Shown: in pieces, positions 8,217-17,947 of the stretch
Layout: each line of letters begins with the position of its first letter
Position numbering within the stretch: the stretch's first letter is position 1
NCBI GenBank assembly: GCA_003217735.2
Contig: CP031585.1
Coordinates: forward strand, 3,707,501 to 3,771,500
Source of the DNA: Marinibacterium anthonyi
GTDB lineage: Bacteria > Pseudomonadota > Alphaproteobacteria > Rhodobacterales > Rhodobacteraceae
Direction: 5' to 3'
DNA length: 64,000 bases
The notes under the pieces: model-generated
The model's database searches: none
Told to the model about the DNA's origin: nothing
What the model saw: the letters and a program-made list of their open reading frames with translations, nothing else
Translations under genes and position numbers: made by a program

Positions 8217-9002
8217 ATGACCCGATACCTTTTTCTGGCGCTTCTGAGCGGCCTTGCCGGGCAAGCGGCGCAGGCGCAGACCGTGGCCCCGGGCGAAAGC
8301 GCGGCCACCTTCGCCACGGTGCGCGGATGGGACGTGTTCACCATCACCGACGGCGACAAGATCACCGCCTGCCGCGCCGTGAAGGGCGACGGCGCGGACG
8401 AGTTGATCTTTGGCTATGACCGGGGCTGGAGCCTGATCGTGCCCTCCAAGCTGTCCGGCGACACGGCGGCGGCCTCGTTGTGGGTCGACGCGGTCAAGGA
8501 CGACCGGCAGGTGAGCATCGCCGCCGGCTTTGCCACGCTGGAACTGACCGAGATCGAGCGCAGCGCCATCATGAAGGGCAGCGAGATGGACCTGCAGATC
8601 GGCGACGGACCCCGGCAGACCTTTTTGCTGGAGGGGACCACCGCGGCGCTGTTGAAGGCGCAGGATTGTTTTGACGGGCAGACCGGATCGACGGCGCCCG
8701 GCCCGGATGCGACCACGCCGATTACCGGCGAGAACCTGGGCATGGCCTATTTCAAGGACGGGCGGTTCCGCCAGCGGGTCGACGGCAGCTGGGTCGAGGA
8801 AGACGCCAACGGCATCGCCAATGTCTATGACGAGACCGAGCGCGACGCCGACAGCGTCTACCTGCAGAACACCGGCAATGGCGACAGGGTTTCCATCGAC
8901 ACCAAGACGATGCTGATTTCCAAGCAGGAGTCGGACGGGACCTGGACGACGCTGTACCAGGTGACGGGGCTGGACCAGTATATCTCGCCCCGGGCGGGGT
9001 GA
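8217..9002 (+). CDS. Secreted protein of unknown function
   Basis: A 261-residue protein with a clear signal peptide (MTRYLFLALLSGLAGQAAQAQ) and a predicted mature periplasmic domain. The first half reads as a beta-rich domain (VRGWDVFTITDGDKITACRAVKGDGADELIFGYD); after a Ser/Thr/Pro/Gly linker near residues 150-165 a second domain contains YFKDGRFRQRVDGSWVEED and ends with TLYQVTGLDQYISPR, resembling a repeat that probes sequence wetness or tryptophan-rich beta hairpins. Both halves hold one cysteine. I do not recognise the family. It is monocistronic, divergent from ivd, and followed by a DegT aminotransferase on the other strand. Confidence 0.75.
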   Translation: MTRYLFLALLSGLAGQAAQAQTVAPGESAATFATVRGWDVFTITDGDKITACRAVKGDGADELIFGYDRGWSLIVPSKLSGDTAAASLWVDAVKDDRQVSIAAGFATLELTEIERSAIMKGSEMDLQIGDGPRQTFLLEGTTAALLKAQDCFDGQTGSTAPGPDATTPITGENLGMAYFKDGRFRQRVDGSWVEEDANGIANVYDETERDADSVYLQNTGNGDRVSIDTKTMLISKQESDGTWTTLYQVTGLDQYISPRAG

Positions 9003-9095
9003 TATCGGTTTGACGGGGCGCCCCGGACGCCGGGCCGGATCCTAACGTTCGGTTAATCCGCCTCTGCAAGCCCTTGATTTTGCTGGGGCTGACAA

Positions 9096-9115
9096 ATGTC
9101 CCACGCGTGGGACAT
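9096..9115. promoter_or_regulatory. Perfect 20-bp palindrome at the end of the DegT aminotransferase gene
   Basis: ATGTCCCACGCGTGGGACAT is a fully symmetric 20-mer whose last base is the last base of the aminotransferase stop codon. With no loop and no T-tract it is a poor terminator and looks more like a protein-binding site between the convergent genes. Confidence 0.5.
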
Positions 9116-10317
9116 CACGGCTGTGCCGGGGCCTGGTGGACCGCGCCGACCTCGGCCCGGATGATCGCGGCGATGGTGCGGCAATCGTCTTCGGAGAAGG
9201 TCAGCGGCACCCGCATGTCCAGGATCGCATGCAGGATCCGGTCGCTTTCGGGCAGCGGGTCGGACGGCGCGTATTTCCAGTGCCCGTAGGTCGAGGTGAA
9301 GGCCGTGGGCTCGGGCGCGCCGAACCATTTCAGTTCGACCCCGCGGGCCGAACAGCGGGCGACCACCTGGCGGATATCCTCGGCCGGCCAGCCCAGCAGC
9401 AGCGCCTGGATCGAGGAGCCGACATAGGTCTCCTCGGCGGGGCGTTCGATGACGCTCAGGCCCGGCGTGCCGCGCAGCCCGTCCTCGATCAGCTTGTAGC
9501 GGGTGTTCCAGCGCGCCACCTGATCGTCGAGGATCTTCAGCTGCGGGCGCAGGATCGCGGCGCGCAAATTGTCCATGCGCCCCGAAATGTTGGGCATGTC
9601 GTACTTGTGCCGCTCGAAGACCTCGGGCGCGGGCGCGGCAAGGTGGCGTTCATAAAGCATGTAGGACCCCGACATCAGAACGGCGCGCGCGGCGATGTCC
9701 TCGTCATCGGTGATCAGCAGCCCGCCTTCGCCGGAATTCATGTGCTTGTAGGTCTGGGTCGAATAACATCCCACCGCCCCGTGCCGCCCCGATGCCACGC
9801 CGGCCCAGGCGCCGCCCATCGTATGCGCGCAATCCTCGATCACGGTGATGCCGGCGGCGTCGCAGATCGCCATCAGCCGGTCCATGTCGCAGATATGCCC
9901 GCGCATATGGCTGAGAAGCAGGACCTTCGCCTGGCCCGCCTTGGCCTCCAGGTCGTCCAGGTCGATGGTCAGCCCTTCGGTCACGCCGACAAAGATCGCC
10001 TTGCCGCCCACCGCCGCGATGGCACCGGGCACCGGGGCCAGCGTGAAGGCGTTGGTCAGCACCGGATCGCCATGGCCCACGCCCACCGCGCGCAGCGCCG
10101 TGGTGATCGCGTAGCCGCCCGAGGACACCGCCAGGCAGAACCGCGCGCCGGTATAGGCGGCGAATTCCTGTTCCAGAAGAGCGGCTTGCGACAGCTCTCC
10201 GGGCACGACGTTATAGCGGTGCAGGCGCCCGTTGCGCAGCACGGTCAGCGCGGCTTCGATCCCGTCTTCGGGGATGGGTTCCTGCTGGGTGAAGGATCCG
10301 GTGAAACGATCTGTCAT
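9115..10317 (-). CDS. DegT/DnrJ/EryC1/StrS family PLP-dependent aminotransferase
   Basis: A 400-residue fold-type I aminotransferase of the sugar-aminotransferase group. The PLP-binding lysine is in CYSTQTYKHMNSGEGGLL; VIEDCAHTMGGAW holds the aspartate that pairs with the PLP ring nitrogen, and FCLAVSSGGYAITTALRAVG starts the cofactor domain. Members transfer amino groups to keto-sugars in surface polysaccharide or antibiotic pathways or act in related amine chemistry. No sugar-nucleotide genes are adjacent, so the substrate is open. The ATG at 10317 is chosen from protein length; the reading frame extends upstream without homologous sequence. Confidence 0.83.
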   Translation of the reverse strand: MTDRFTGSFTQQEPIPEDGIEAALTVLRNGRLHRYNVVPGELSQAALLEQEFAAYTGARFCLAVSSGGYAITTALRAVGVGHGDPVLTNAFTLAPVPGAIAAVGGKAIFVGVTEGLTIDLDDLEAKAGQAKVLLLSHMRGHICDMDRLMAICDAAGITVIEDCAHTMGGAWAGVASGRHGAVGCYSTQTYKHMNSGEGGLLITDDEDIAARAVLMSGSYMLYERHLAAPAPEVFERHKYDMPNISGRMDNLRAAILRPQLKILDDQVARWNTRYKLIEDGLRGTPGLSVIERPAEETYVGSSIQALLLGWPAEDIRQVVARCSARGVELKWFGAPEPTAFTSTYGHWKYAPSDPLPESDRILHAILDMRVPLTFSEDDCRTIAAIIRAEVGAVHQAPAQP

Positions 10318-10329
10318 GGCCGCTTTCTG

Positions 10330-10580
10330 CGCCTGCGCCGCCGCTTCGTCAATCCGCTCGTGATCCCGCTGCACCTGCTGGACCTGTCGGACAGCAGGCG
10401 CGTTCAGAGCGATTGGATGACGCCGCGCCGGGATTGGCAGGATCCGCCGACCCAAGCCGAGCTGCGCGCGACGTTCCACGCGCTGGCGGATCCCCTGTTG
10501 CGGTGCGACCGGGCGGCGCGGATCGAAGCGGCGCTCGATGCCTTGCCGCGGACCGTATGGGCCGGGCTGGCGAGCCTACT
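10330..10580 (+). pseudogene. Possible gene remnant with coding-like codon use
   Basis: The gap between the aminotransferase and the phosphatase holds a plus-strand stretch reading FVNPLVIPLHLLDLSDS and later AELRATFHALADPLLRCD and RIEAALDALPRTVWAGLASL. Third codon positions are almost all G or C, as in the real genes here, up to about 10580; the signal then fades without a stop codon in that frame, while a TGA lies two bases out of frame. No convincing start or ribosome-binding site is visible. It could be the decayed end of a lost gene, or chance. Confidence 0.25.
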
Positions 10581-10603
10581 GACACAATCCGACAGAAGTG
10601 TCA

Positions 10604-11266
10604 TCATCCGATCAGGCGCGACACCACGCCCGGCAGGTCGGCAAAATCGTCCAGCAGCGCCTCGGGCTCGAGCGCGGCCATGTCTTCCCCCGAGGGGCCG
10701 AAGGTCACCAGCACGCAGGGCACCCCGGCGGCGGCGGCCGTCTTCCTGTCGGTGACGGAATCGCCCACCAGAAGACAGCGCGCGGGATCGCCCCCCGCCC
10801 GTGTCGCGGCCAGCCGCAGGGGTTCCGGGTCGGGCTTGCGAACCGGCAGCGTATCGGCGCCGATCAACGAGGCGAAGGCGTCAAGGATCCCCAGCCGGGT
10901 CAGCAGCGTTTCGGCCAGACGCTCGGGCTTGTTGGTACAGATACCCACGCCGTAACCGGCGTCTTTCAGCGCATCGACCGCCGCCATCGCGCCCGGATAC
11001 AGCACCGTGTGATGGTCGATCGCATCGCCGTAGGCCTCTAGCAGGATCGGATAGCCCCGGTCGATCATCGCCGCATCCACATCCCCCAGGCGCGACAGGC
11101 CCAATGTCAGCATGGCCTTGCCGCCGCGCAGGGCGGTGCCGGCATCGCGCGCGGGGTCCAGCCGGGCGGACAGCCCCAACGTCGCGAAGGTCGCGTTGGC
11201 GGCGGCGATCAGGTCGCCCGATGTATCGGCCAGCGTGCCGTCCAGATCGAAGATCACCGTTCGCAT
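10604..11266 (-). CDS. gph: HAD-family phosphatase, phosphoglycolate phosphatase type
   Basis: A 220-residue haloacid-dehalogenase phosphatase. The nucleophile motif FDLDGTLADT is at residues 6-15, the threonine motif CTNKPE near 115, the lysine motif VRKPDPEPL near 150 and the acidic motif GDSVTDRKTA near 172. The helical cap between motifs 1 and 2 has the length of phosphoglycolate phosphatases, which clear 2-phosphoglycolate from DNA repair or oxygenase side reactions. It is divergent from glmU; phosphatases of this family are often found near sugar-phosphate genes. The exact substrate is inferred from family resemblance. Confidence 0.8.
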   Translation of the reverse strand: MRTVIFDLDGTLADTSGDLIAAANATFATLGLSARLDPARDAGTALRGGKAMLTLGLSRLGDVDAAMIDRGYPILLEAYGDAIDHHTVLYPGAMAAVDALKDAGYGVGICTNKPERLAETLLTRLGILDAFASLIGADTLPVRKPDPEPLRLAATRAGGDPARCLLVGDSVTDRKTAAAAGVPCVLVTFGPSGEDMAALEPEALLDDFADLPGVVSRLIG

Positions 11267-11408
11267 TTCGTCTTCAAGTCCCTGTATCAGCGGGCAGTGT
11301 TGCAGCCCGAAACCTTCTTTGATAGCGACGCGGCTTGCGCCGCCCCCTGAGCCCGATAAAAAGCCTCCCAAGATATCGGGATTAACCGTTCATTAAGGGA
11401 TATTCCCC

Positions 11409-12758
11409 ATGGAGACGAGCCTCGTCATCCTCGCGGCCGGCAAGGGCACGCGGATGCAATCCGATCTTCCCAAGGTGCTGCACCAGGTCGCCCATGCGCC
11501 GTTGCTGGCCCACGCCATGCGGTCCGGCGCCACGCTGGAACCTGCGCGCACCGTCGTCGTCGCCGGTCACGAGGCCGAAGCGGTGACCGCGGCCGCGCAG
11601 GAGGAGGACGAGGACGTCGTCGTCGTCCTGCAAGAGGAGCAGCTGGGCACCGGCCATGCGGTGATGCAGGCGAAACCGGCGCTTGAGAGGTTCGAGGGCA
11701 CCGTCATCGTGCTGTACGGCGACACGCCTTTCATCCGGCCCCAGACGCTGGAGTCCATGGTGGCGGCGCGTGCCGACCACGACGTGGTCGTTCTGGGCTT
11801 TGATACGCCGGAACCGGGCCGCTACGGGCGGCTTAAGATGGACGGTGACACGCTGACAGCAATTGTCGAATTCAAGGACGCAACCGAAGATGAACGCGCC
11901 ATCACGCTGTGCAATTCGGGGGTGATGGCCTGTGACGCGGGGCTGCTGTTCGACCTGCTGGACAAGGTGTCCAACGACAATGCCTCGGGCGAATACTATC
12001 TGACAGATATTGTCGAACTGTCACGCGCCGCCGGCCACAGCGCCACCGTGGTGATCTGCCCGCAGGATGAAACCCTGGGCGTCGACAGCCGCGCGGGCCT
12101 TGCCCGGGCCGAGGCGCTGTTCCAGGCGCGCGCCCGCGCCGACCTGCTGGACCTTGGCGTCACGCTCACCGCGCCCGAAACCGTTTTCCTGGCCCATGAC
12201 ACCTATATCGGTCGCGACGTGATCATTGAACCCAACGTGGTCTTCGGCCCCGGCGTCACGATCGAAACCGGTGCCACGATCCGCGCCTTTTCGCACCTGG
12301 AAGGCTGTCACGTCAGCCGCGGCGCGCTTGTCGGTCCCTATGCCCGCCTGCGCCCCGGTGCCGAGTTGGCCGAAGACACCCACGTCGGCAATTTCGTCGA
12401 GATCAAGAACGCGTTCATCGCCGAGGGCGCCAAGGTCAATCACCTCAGCTACATCGGCGACGCGTCGGTCGGGGAAAAGACCAACATCGGCGCCGGCACG
12501 ATCACCTGCAATTACGACGGGTTCCTCAAGCACCACACCGAAATCGGCGCGGGCGCCTTCATCGGATCGAACACCATGCTGGTGGCCCCCGTCCGCGTCG
12601 GCAACGGCGCGATGACGGCAACCGGATCGGTGATCACCGACGATGTCGAGGACGGCGCACTGGCCTTCGCCCGCGCCCGCCAGGAAACCAAACCGGGCCG
12701 GGCCACCCGGCTCTTCGACATCCTGAGGGCAAAAAAACAACAACGAGGCAAGGAGTAA
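11409..12758 (+). CDS. glmU: Bifunctional GlcNAc-1-P uridyltransferase / glucosamine-1-P acetyltransferase
   Basis: A 449-residue cytoplasmic enzyme making UDP-GlcNAc for peptidoglycan and lipid A. The N-terminal pyrophosphorylase has LAAGKGTRMQSDLPKVLHQV (residues about 7-26) and YGDTPF near 103; the C-terminal acetyltransferase is a left-handed beta-helix of hexapeptide repeats starting near residue 250, with GNFVEIKNAFIAEGAKVNHL and GAGTITCNYDG, which carry conserved active-site residues. Five bases separate it from glmS, forming a glmU-glmS operon that covers two consecutive stages of the pathway. Confidence 0.96.
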   Translation: METSLVILAAGKGTRMQSDLPKVLHQVAHAPLLAHAMRSGATLEPARTVVVAGHEAEAVTAAAQEEDEDVVVVLQEEQLGTGHAVMQAKPALERFEGTVIVLYGDTPFIRPQTLESMVAARADHDVVVLGFDTPEPGRYGRLKMDGDTLTAIVEFKDATEDERAITLCNSGVMACDAGLLFDLLDKVSNDNASGEYYLTDIVELSRAAGHSATVVICPQDETLGVDSRAGLARAEALFQARARADLLDLGVTLTAPETVFLAHDTYIGRDVIIEPNVVFGPGVTIETGATIRAFSHLEGCHVSRGALVGPYARLRPGAELAEDTHVGNFVEIKNAFIAEGAKVNHLSYIGDASVGEKTNIGAGTITCNYDGFLKHHTEIGAGAFIGSNTMLVAPVRVGNGAMTATGSVITDDVEDGALAFARARQETKPGRATRLFDILRAKKQQRGKE

Positions 12759-12763
12759 GGCAC

Positions 12764-14578
<1,815 letters not shown>

Positions 14579-14607
14579 GTTGCGCGCAAGTCCAGGGGAG
14601 TTTCAGG

Positions 14608-15159
14608 ATGGCCAAGCAGTTCGATCACATCACCGACGATCAGAAAACCTTTGTCGAGGCGCAGCATATCTTCTTCACGGGAACGGCTGCACCGGACGGG
14701 CGGGTGAATGTTTCGCCCAAAGGTCAGGATGCCATGCGGATCCTGACACCCAATCGGCTGATCTGGCTGAACCTGACAGGATCGGGCAATGAAACTGCCG
14801 GTCACCTGCTGGAACATCCCCGCATGACGATCATGTGGTGTTCGTTCGAAAAGCGTCCCCTGATCTACCGCGTCTATGGCACCGCCCGGACCATCCACAT
14901 GGGGGATCCGGACTGGGATGACCTTTACGCGCATTTCCCGCCCAACATCGGCGCGCGCCAGATCTATGACGTGACGGTCGAGATGACCCAGACCTCCTGC
15001 GGCTACGCCGTGCCGTTCATGGAGTTCACGGCCGAGCGCGATACGCTGGACAAATCAATGGCGTCCAAGGGCGAAAACGGGGTGCCGCGCTACTGGAGCG
15101 AAAACAACACGCTGACCATCGACGGCAAGCCCACGGGCATGCCCGAACAGGTCGTCTGA
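14608..15159 (+). CDS. Pyridoxamine 5'-phosphate oxidase-like flavin-fold protein
   Basis: A 183-residue split-barrel protein of the pyridoxamine oxidase-related family. The N-terminus reads FFTGTAAPDGRVNVSPKG, followed by LIWLNLTGSGNETAGHLLE and MTIMWCSFEKRPLIYRVYG, matching the FMN/F420-binding half-barrel of this family. It lacks the C-terminal dimerisation segment of true PdxH, so a role in B6 synthesis is unlikely; most relatives have no known substrate. Its ATG at 14608 follows AGGGGAG. It lies 29 bp behind glmS and 4 bp before the next gene, so it may be at the end of the glm transcript. Confidence 0.75.
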   Translation: MAKQFDHITDDQKTFVEAQHIFFTGTAAPDGRVNVSPKGQDAMRILTPNRLIWLNLTGSGNETAGHLLEHPRMTIMWCSFEKRPLIYRVYGTARTIHMGDPDWDDLYAHFPPNIGARQIYDVTVEMTQTSCGYAVPFMEFTAERDTLDKSMASKGENGVPRYWSENNTLTIDGKPTGMPEQVV

Positions 15160-15163
15160 ACCC

Positions 15164-15838
15164 GTGGTGCAGGACTGGCTGGACCGGTTGCAGGCCATGG
15201 CCGACCCAGAAAGGGCGGTCGGGGCCCGCGCCTATCACAAGGCGGATCGTGTCTATCTGGGCGTGCCCAACCCGGTCCTGAACGACCTGGCGAAGGAGGC
15301 GCGGGCGGCCCTGGATCTGCCCGCCCGGATCGAATTGTCAGGAGCGTTATGGGCTACTGACATCCACGAGGCACGCGTCCTTGCGGCCAAGGTGCTGACA
15401 CAGGCGCGGATCCGCCCCGATGACGCCGTCTGGGACATGATCTGCGGCTGGGTGCCGGAATTCGACGCCTGGGCCATCGCCGATCACGCCTGTCTGGCCG
15501 GCCAAAAGCGGCTGATCGCGGATCCGTCCCGGCTGGACCGGGTCGAGCCTTGGACCGGGTCGGACCACATGTGGACCCGTCGCGCCGCGCTGGTGATCAC
15601 CCTGCCCTGGACCAAGATGAACCACCCCAAGCCCGATGAGCTGGCCGCGCGTGAGCGGATCCTCGGCTGGGCCGCCGGCTACGTGGAGGATCGCAACTGG
15701 TTCATCCAGAAGGCGGTGGGCTGGTGGCTGCGCGATCTGTCAAAGCACGACCCGGACAGGGTGCGGGCCTTTCTTGACGCCCATGGCGCGCAGATGAAGG
15801 CATTTTCACGAAAAGAAGCTTCAAAGTATCTCGTTTGA
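15164..15838 (+). CDS. AlkD-like DNA alkylation repair protein
   Basis: A 224-residue all-helical HEAT-like repeat protein matching the DNA alkylation repair (AlkD/AlkC) family, glycosylases that remove bulky or positively charged alkylated bases. Recognisable parts are FDAWAIADH (aspartate and tryptophan of the DNA-binding cleft), MWTRRAALVITLPW and WFIQKAVGWWLRDLSKHD near the C-terminus. It begins with GTG GTG; either could initiate. It is 4 bp downstream of the flavin-fold gene. Alternative: a structural relative without glycosylase activity. Confidence 0.78.
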   Translation: MVQDWLDRLQAMADPERAVGARAYHKADRVYLGVPNPVLNDLAKEARAALDLPARIELSGALWATDIHEARVLAAKVLTQARIRPDDAVWDMICGWVPEFDAWAIADHACLAGQKRLIADPSRLDRVEPWTGSDHMWTRRAALVITLPWTKMNHPKPDELAARERILGWAAGYVEDRNWFIQKAVGWWLRDLSKHDPDRVRAFLDAHGAQMKAFSRKEASKYLV

Positions 15839-15918
15839 CCTTGGCCACCTTCGGGTCGGGTAACCCTTCGGAAACCAAACGCGTGCAGTCTTCTCCTGCA
15901 ATCGGAAGGAGATCTGAC

Positions 15919-16287
15919 ATGGTCGTAACCGCTCAATCGGGGTCATCGGGCAACGTCGACCCGGCCGCCGGAGGGCCGGGAAAAAGCGCGCAATCAGTCG
16001 GGCATCGTGCCAAAACCGCCGTGGCCGCCGCTGCCCAAGCCGGGGTTGCCCTGCCGAAGAATGCCCAGGGACACGTGGCGTCGCAGATCGCCCGCGGTGT
16101 CGAAGCGGCCCTGATCTTTCAGGACCCGTCCCCGCCGTCTGACGAAACCCCGCCGACAGCACCTGCGCCTGTGGACACTGCAGAAGCGCCGTCCACGACG
16201 ATTGCGACCGGGGCAGACGCGGCGCTTGCCCTGCTCAATGCAACGCAGGGCTATAGTGGCGCGTCGGCCTTCATATCGCCGGACTGA
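15919..16287 (+). CDS. Small Ala-rich protein of unknown function
   Basis: A 122-residue protein with a very good ribosome-binding site (GGAAGGAG, seven bases before the ATG), which is the main evidence that it is real. No signal peptide or membrane segment is visible. The first third is Gly/Ser/Ala-rich, the middle (TAVAAAAQAGVALPKNAQGH, then IARGVEAAL) could form one amphipathic helix, and the last part is Pro/Thr-rich before ALALLNATQGYSGASAF. I recognise no family. It lies alone between the AlkD-like gene and a convergent lipoprotein gene. Confidence 0.5.
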   Translation: MVVTAQSGSSGNVDPAAGGPGKSAQSVGHRAKTAVAAAAQAGVALPKNAQGHVASQIARGVEAALIFQDPSPPSDETPPTAPAPVDTAEAPSTTIATGADAALALLNATQGYSGASAFISPD

Positions 16288-16366
16288 CCTTTGCCGGGAT
16301 TAAGCCCGGGCGGCGTCAGGTCGGGACGGTCAACAGGCGGCAATCCTGTGCCGGCCACCTGGCTCC

Positions 16367-16430
16367 AGTCACTTCGCCCAGGTCACATCGCCCCGGTCAC
16401 TTTGCCACAATCACTTCGCCCCGGTCACCC
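16367..16430. repeat. Degenerate tandem repeat of a GGTCAC-TCGCCCC unit
   Basis: About four imperfect 14-bp units, with a core of GTCAC then TCGCCC, run from 16367 to 16430 and include the last codons and stop of the lipoprotein gene. They look like a local slippage expansion of the gene's 3' end. Confidence 0.45.
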
Positions 16431-16848
16431 GAACCTCGATCAGCTCGGTCAAAGGCGCGCCAAGCGCCTGCATCGCCAGGACGGACATCCGGCTGCCGCT
16501 TCCCGGCGCCCCGCCGGAGGGGCGCAGGGTCAGGGTCACACTCGATCCCGAATAAAAGGCTTGCCCGGTCTGTTCGCGCGTGGTCAGCGGCGTTTCCATC
16601 CACAACCCCGGCTTCGACGGATCGCCCAACGAAGCCACGGTCGTCCCCAGATCGGCGTTCCCCGACACCGGCAGCGACACGGGGATCTCTCCATCCGGTC
16701 GCGGCTGTGGCTGAACCGCACTTGTATCACCCGACCCGGCCGAGGCCTCGGCCGCATCCCGTTCAGACCCGTCAAAGACCCCTTTGACCGTCTCGCAGCC
16801 CGCCAGCGCCATCGGCGCCGCAAGCATCATTGCCATCCAGACTCGCAT
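16411..16848 (-). CDS. Putative lipoprotein
   Basis: A 145-residue protein with a lipoprotein signal (MRVWMAMMLAAPMALAGC; lipobox LAGC with Cys18). The mature part is Ser/Ala/Pro-rich up to about residue 60, then SLGDPSKPGLWMETPLTTREQTGQAF and SVTLTLRPSGGAPGSGSRMSV, which look like a short beta domain ending in PLTELIEVRVTG. Such short lipoproteins beside unrelated genes are common in this group, and no function can be assigned. The ATG at 16848 opens the signal and is preceded by AGGGGG. It is divergent from moaA across 88 bp. Confidence 0.65.
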   Translation of the reverse strand: MRVWMAMMLAAPMALAGCETVKGVFDGSERDAAEASAGSGDTSAVQPQPRPDGEIPVSLPVSGNADLGTTVASLGDPSKPGLWMETPLTTREQTGQAFYSGSSVTLTLRPSGGAPGSGSRMSVLAMQALGAPLTELIEVRVTGAK

Positions 16849-16936
16849 GCCCCCTACATAGGCCGCCCCGCCCCACCCGTCCATCACGACGCGCGCCCCC
16901 TTGTCGCAGCGCCCCCGGACGTTTACCTCTTTCACC

Positions 16937-17947
16937 ATGACACAGCCGCCGCTCATCGATCCATTCGCCCGCGCGATCACCTATCTGCGCGTTTCGGTCA
17001 CCGACCGCTGCGACTTTCGCTGCGTGTATTGCATGGCCGAAAACATGACCTTCCTGCCGAAGAAGGAGCTTCTGACGCTGGAAGAACTGGACCGCATGTG
17101 TTCGACCTTCATTGGCATGGGCGTCGAAAAGCTGCGGATCACCGGCGGAGAACCGCTGGTCCGGCGCGATATCATGACATTCTTCCACGCGATGACGCGG
17201 CATCTGGACAGCGGTGCGCTGAAGGAACTGACCGTCACGACCAATGGCTCGCAGCTGGCGCGCTTTGCCAAGGATCTGGCCGCGGCCGGGGTCAAGCGGA
17301 TCAACGTCTCGCTCGATACGCTGGACGAGGAGAAATTCGCCCGCGTCACCCGCTGGGGCCGCCTGCCGCAGGTGCTGAAAGGCATCGACGCGGCGCTGGA
17401 AGCCGGGCTTCGGGTCAAGATCAACGCCGTGGCGCTGAAGGGCTTCAACGAGGAAGAACTGCCGCGCATCACCCAATGGTGTGCCGACCGCGACATGGAC
17501 CTGACCTGGATCGAGGTCATGCCGATGGGCGACCTGGGCAACGAGGATCGGGTCGGGCAGTACTGGTCGCTGGATGACGTGCGCGATCGGTATGAACAGC
17601 ATTACACGCTTACCGATCTCGCCGAACGCACCGGCGGGCCCGCGCGCTACGTGCGGCTTGAGGAGACGGGTCAGAAGATCGGCTTCATCACCCCGCTCAG
17701 CCACAATTTCTGTGAAAGCTGCAACCGGGTGCGACTGACCTGCACGGGTGAACTCTACATGTGCCTGGGTCAGGAAGACATGGCCGACCTTCGCGCACCG
17801 CTCCGGGACTTCCCCAATGACGACAGGGCCTTGCAGGAAGCGATCCGGGCCGCCATCGGGCTGAAACCCAAGGGCCACGATTTCGATTATTCCCGCCGCC
17901 GCGCCGATGGCCAGGTCGCCCGGCACATGAGCCACACGGGCGGGTGA
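16937..17947 (+). CDS. moaA: GTP 3',8-cyclase (molybdenum cofactor biosynthesis)
   Basis: A 336-residue radical-SAM enzyme that starts molybdenum cofactor synthesis by rearranging GTP. The SAM-cluster motif CDFRCVYC lies at about residues 25-32, the SAM-binding GGEP near 77, and the second 4Fe-4S cluster motif [18 protein letters not shown] near residue 260. The C-terminal double glycine (HTGG) needed for activity is present. It supplies a cofactor that the molybdenum hydroxylase at 35953-38662 would need. The ATG at 16937 is placed by family length; a strong ribosome-binding site is not evident. Confidence 0.95.
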   Translation: MTQPPLIDPFARAITYLRVSVTDRCDFRCVYCMAENMTFLPKKELLTLEELDRMCSTFIGMGVEKLRITGGEPLVRRDIMTFFHAMTRHLDSGALKELTVTTNGSQLARFAKDLAAAGVKRINVSLDTLDEEKFARVTRWGRLPQVLKGIDAALEAGLRVKINAVALKGFNEEELPRITQWCADRDMDLTWIEVMPMGDLGNEDRVGQYWSLDDVRDRYEQHYTLTDLAERTGGPARYVRLEETGQKIGFITPLSHNFCESCNRVRLTCTGELYMCLGQEDMADLRAPLRDFPNDDRALQEAIRAAIGLKPKGHDFDYSRRRADGQVARHMSHTGG

